Both the position numbers and the translations under genes were made by a program. This document shows, one piece after another, positions 4,991-7,258 of a stretch of 7,258 nucleotides of DNA. The notes under the pieces are model-generated. The model had not been told where the DNA came from and made no database searches. It saw only the letters and a list, made by a program, of their open reading frames with translations. Positions within the stretch are counted from its first letter, which is position 1. Every line of letters starts with the position of its first letter. This stretch comes from Bacteroidota bacterium (GTDB taxonomy: Bacteria; Bacteroidota; Bacteroidia; J057), in the NCBI GenBank assembly GCA_963169475.1, contig CAUJFT010000094.1, positions 1-7,258 of the forward strand, in the 5' to 3' direction.

Positions 4991-5569
4991 ATGAAGGGTC
5001 ATATTTTGACAAGGAGAGAAATTATATTAGATATTGCCGCAAAACTATTCAGAGAAAAGGGCTACACTGCCACTTCGGTGCGGGAATTGGCAGACAACGT
5101 AGGGATAGAGGCAGCAAGCCTATATAATCATTTTGCGTCAAAGGAGGAGATATTAAAAGAAATTTGTTTTGAGACGGGTAAAGAGTATTTACGACACCTT
5201 TCAGAAGTAAACCGGTTTGCCGGCGATTATAGACAAAAAATCTCGCGGTTTATTCAGCTTCATATTGAGATTACTATTAAGCATATTGCCTTTGTTGCCG
5301 TCGCAAATCACGAATGGAGGCATCTGAAAAGTGAAAACCTAACGGGCTTCCTTTCTATGCGCAAACAATATGAAATAGGGGTTTTACATATACTCAAAAA
5401 TGGAATGAATGAGGGGGCATTTCGAGAAATTAATCCGGAAATTGCACTTTTTACCCTGCTTTCGGCTTTAAGATGGGTAGAAGCATGGTATAAGGAAGAC
5501 AGGAATATTTCAGTTGCTGCCTTGGAAAAAAATATCGAATTATTGGTACTTAATGGATTGAATACATAA
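4991..5569 (+). CDS. TetR/AcrR-family transcriptional regulator
   Basis: DNA-binding repressor type protein of 192 residues, a normal family length. The N-terminal helix-turn-helix domain is clear: ILDIAAKLFREKGYTATSV at about 12-30, RELADNVGIEAASLYNHF at 31-48 and ASKEEIL at 49-55. The C-terminal helical part (about 60-192) would bind a ligand and form the dimer; the ligand is unknown. I chose ATG 4991 over the in-frame ATG 4958 because the -7 box at 4975-4982 lies between them and the extra residues would be a hydrophobic tail unlike the family. It is probably autoregulated through the palindrome at 4947-4968 and cotranscribed with the reductase 34 bp downstream. An acyl-CoA or aromatic-CoA ligand would suit that neighbour, but this is a guess. 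Confidence 0.93.
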   Translation: MKGHILTRREIILDIAAKLFREKGYTATSVRELADNVGIEAASLYNHFASKEEILKEICFETGKEYLRHLSEVNRFAGDYRQKISRFIQLHIEITIKHIAFVAVANHEWRHLKSENLTGFLSMRKQYEIGVLHILKNGMNEGAFREINPEIALFTLLSALRWVEAWYKEDRNISVAALEKNIELLVLNGLNT

Positions 5570-5603
5570 GATTATACTCAACAAAATTAATCATTCAAAA
5601 ACA

Positions 5604-6677
5604 ATGGCAAAATTTTATCCCCTAACAGTAAAAGCCTTAGATAAGGAAACAGAAGATTGTGTTTCGATATTATTTGAAGTTCCATTGGGATTACAAGCGG
5701 AGTATCGTTTTACACACGGACAACATCTCACCTTAAAAACAGAAATCAATGGAGAGGAGGTAAGGCGTTCTTATTCTATATGCTCCAGCCCGCTTGAAGA
5801 AACGCTCAAAGTTGCGGTAAAGCATATTCCCAATGGGATATTTTCCTCTTTTGCCAATCATGCACTTAAAGCGGGCGACTCCCTTGACGTGATGACCCCT
5901 ATGGGGCGATTTTTTACAGAGCTGAACCCCGAAAACCAGAAAAACTATGTGGCATTTGCTGCGGGTAGCGGGATTACTCCCGTTATTTCTATTATCAAAA
6001 CGATACTTATGACTGAACCGAAAAGTACGGTTACGCTTTTGTTTGGCAATAAAAATAAAAATAGCATCATCTTCAAAGAGGAAATCGAAGGATTGAAGAA
6101 TAAATACATGAGCCGATTGAGTGTTTATCATATCCTAAGTAGAGAGTACATGGACGCACCTTTTCTTAATGGAAGGATTGATGCCGAAAAATGCAATACC
6201 TTTCTTCGCTACCTTAATTCCTCTAAAACAATAGATGAATGTTTTATTTGCGGACCTGAAGAAATGATACATAGTGTTCGTAAAACATTAGAAGATGCCG
6301 GAATCAATAAAAAAAATATACATTTTGAGCTATTTGCCGCCTCTACTCCTGCAACCCCGCCTCAAAAGAAAGAAAAAATAGAAGATACGGGTAAAATGTG
6401 TGAGGCTACGGTAAGGTTAGATGGAAGGACCTTCGATATGAAAGTAGCCTATACCGGCGACAGTATTTTAGATGCTGCACTTAAAGTAGGGGCTGACCTA
6501 CCTTTTGCTTGCAAAGGAGGGGTTTGCTGTACTTGTCGTGCTAAACTAATCGAAGGAGAAGTTATCATGGATGTAAATTACGGATTAGAGCAAGACGAAG
6601 TAGCCCAAGGATTTATCCTCACTTGTCAGGCGCATCCCATTTCAGAGAAAATTGTGGTAGACTTTGATGCAAGGTAG
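5604..6677 (+). CDS. PaaE-like NAD(P)H:ferredoxin-type oxidoreductase (FNR domain plus [2Fe-2S])
   Basis: Electron-transfer protein of 357 residues that carries electrons from NAD(P)H through flavin to a [2Fe-2S] cluster and on to an oxygenase or similar acceptor. The flavin domain has R55-S56-Y57-S58. The nucleotide domain has GSGITP at 121-126 and CGPEEMI at 216-222. A linker rich in Pro, Lys and Ala (about 245-262) leads to a plant-type ferredoxin domain with ligands C303, C308, C311 and C341 (C-x4-C-x2-C-x29-C). This order is that of PaaE, the reductase of phenylacetyl-CoA epoxidase. No paaABCD genes are in view, so the partner is unknown and no symbol is given. It lies 34 bp after the TetR gene with no promoter between, so it is probably in the same transcript. 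Confidence 0.92.
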   Translation: MAKFYPLTVKALDKETEDCVSILFEVPLGLQAEYRFTHGQHLTLKTEINGEEVRRSYSICSSPLEETLKVAVKHIPNGIFSSFANHALKAGDSLDVMTPMGRFFTELNPENQKNYVAFAAGSGITPVISIIKTILMTEPKSTVTLLFGNKNKNSIIFKEEIEGLKNKYMSRLSVYHILSREYMDAPFLNGRIDAEKCNTFLRYLNSSKTIDECFICGPEEMIHSVRKTLEDAGINKKNIHFELFAASTPATPPQKKEKIEDTGKMCEATVRLDGRTFDMKVAYTGDSILDAALKVGADLPFACKGGVCCTCRAKLIEGEVIMDVNYGLEQDEVAQGFILTCQAHPISEKIVVDFDAR

Positions 6678-6769
6678 TTCGCACTATGAATTCACAATCA
6701 AGAAAACGATAAAAATATCGGACTAACGCAACTTTTTTATAAATTATTTCGTCATTCTTAGATAAATAA

Positions 6770-6799
6770 TTGCTTTTTTTGAAAAGGTAGTTATCTTTG
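6770..6799 (+). promoter_or_regulatory. Promoter of the lipoprotein gene
   Basis: TTG (6770-6772), a 19-bp spacer and TATCTTTG (6792-6799) match the Bacteroidota consensus with the ideal geometry. Transcription near 6804 gives a leader of about 130 nt before ATG 6934, much longer than the others in this window. It separates the lipoprotein from the TetR-reductase unit. Confidence 0.8.
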
Positions 6800-6819
6800 C
6801 GTTTTGAATAGAAAGTCAA

Positions 6820-6857
6820 AGTATCTATACAGAGAGTTCTCAAAAATGATAGATACT
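6820..6857 (+). other. Inverted repeat in the lipoprotein mRNA leader
   Basis: AGTATCTAT (6820-6828) and ATAGATACT (6849-6857) pair perfectly over 9 bp with a 20-nt loop, which itself contains a short GAG/CTC pairing. It begins about 16 nt after the expected transcription start, so it would lie near the 5' end of the mRNA. It might stabilise the transcript or bind a regulator. It does not resemble a known riboswitch that I can recognise. Confidence 0.45.
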
Positions 6858-6933
6858 AAGTGGTTTTAGGAACGACAAAAGGAAATAACAAAAATATACC
6901 AAACGCTATGTGTAAGCTATAAATTTTTTAAAC

Positions 6934-7258
6934 ATGAAAAAGTTTTCTTTGTCAGTAGTGATGTTACTCACGTTGAGCCTTGTTCTTACAGGGTGTGTTA
7001 AAGACCGGTGCAAAATGAAGTTTTCCTATTTCCGTTACACGCCTGTGTACATGTCATTAGAGGTTTTTCGTCATGCGATAAAAACGGAAGCCCCCAGAGA
7101 CCTCAAAAATCCGGGTAAGATTTACAAAGCAGGGAATTTATTATTGGTCAATGAAATAGCTAAGGGGATTCATATCTTTAATAATGCCAATCCATCAGCC
7201 CCCCTTAATTTATCTTTCATAAACATTCCAGGGAACTATGATATGGCGGTAAAAGATA
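6934..7258 (+). CDS. Lipoprotein with LVIVD-like beta-propeller start, 3' end outside window
   Basis: Only the first 108 codons are present. Residues 1-20 are a lipoprotein signal peptide: MKK, a hydrophobic core, and lipobox LTGC with C21 as the lipidated residue. After C21 come V-K-D-R, which partly resembles the K-(D/E) surface-export signal described for Bacteroidota lipoproteins. From about residue 61 the sequence GKIYKAGNLLLVNEIAKGIHIF, continuing through N-x-x-x-P and ending INIPGNYDMAVKD, resembles the repeated units of Bacteroidota LVIVD-type beta-propeller proteins, whose function is mostly unknown. It would sit in the outer membrane, perhaps facing outward. The LVIVD assignment rests on one partial unit. 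Confidence 0.82.
   Translation, partial: MKKFSLSVVMLLTLSLVLTGCVKDRCKMKFSYFRYTPVYMSLEVFRHAIKTEAPRDLKNPGKIYKAGNLLLVNEIAKGIHIFNNANPSAPLNLSFINIPGNYDMAVKD

Noticed and set aside
4879..5127. 82-codon open frame overlapping the TetR gene start
   Set aside because: It runs out of frame over the conserved helix-turn-helix coding region and through the operator and promoter. It is a shadow of the TetR gene.
5733..6131. 132-codon minus-strand open frame inside the reductase gene
   Set aside because: It is antisense to the conserved flavin and nucleotide domains and shows no family features.
6720..6730. GGACTAACGCA, one mismatch from the MITE-like terminus, as a third copy
   Set aside because: No similarity continues beyond the first bases and no complementary end follows within 150 bp.
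6707..6738. CGATA-AAAA-TATCG hairpin and distant T run as a terminator for the TetR-reductase operon
   Set aside because: The 5-bp AT-rich stem is weak and the T run begins 12 nt after it. It is not a standard intrinsic terminator.
6846..6869. Short reading frame (ATG to TAG, 7 codons) in the lipoprotein leader as a regulatory peptide
   Set aside because: It has no ribosome-binding evidence, no notable amino-acid run and lies in a hairpin arm; a chance occurrence is likely.

Overview
The window looks like an ordinary chromosomal stretch from a member of the Bacteroidota. The main evidence is the promoter pattern: several genes are preceded by the Bacteroidota -7 element TAnnTTTG, two of them with a TTG 19 bp further upstream, and no start codon has a clear Shine-Dalgarno sequence. 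The proteins fit this too: a DUF3467 protein, an ABM-domain protein, a lengthened bS16 and an LVIVD-like lipoprotein. The genus cannot be read from the sequence.

Layout. Positions 1-1641 (minus) carry most of a LeuT-like sodium-coupled transporter of the NSS family, cut at its C-terminal end by the window edge. Positions 1889-2206 (minus) encode a DUF3467 protein, and 2394-2966 (minus) a Nudix hydrolase of the ADP-ribose pyrophosphatase type. A 298-bp divergent intergenic region separates the Nudix gene from rpsP (3265-3618, plus). rpsP ends at a strong intrinsic terminator and is followed by rimM (3804-4328, plus). A small ABM-domain gene (4331-4645, minus) converges on rimM with a 2-bp gap. 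A 345-bp gap then leads to a TetR-family regulator (4991-5569, plus) and, 34 bp later, a PaaE-like flavin/iron-sulfur oxidoreductase (5604-6677, plus). The window ends inside a lipoprotein gene (from 6934, plus) with its own strong promoter and a roughly 130-nt leader.

How the genes relate. rpsP and rimM are the translation-related pair (ribosomal protein bS16 and the 30S maturation factor), but the terminator between them suggests rimM is expressed largely apart from rpsP. The TetR gene and the reductase look like one autoregulated unit: a perfect 10-2-10 palindrome lies just upstream of the TetR -7 box. No oxygenase partner for the reductase is in view. The other genes seem to be individually transcribed housekeeping or accessory functions.

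Most notable non-coding structure: two related elements of about 110-116 bp (1688-1803 and 4685-4794), in opposite orientations, with terminal inverted repeats and TA at both ends. They carry no ORF and look like a MITE family. One copy may supply the transporter's promoter. The transporter also has an unusual tandem 22-residue repeat in a large predicted periplasmic loop. I found no CRISPR array, tRNA, rRNA or defence system, and nothing that amounts to a wholly new system.
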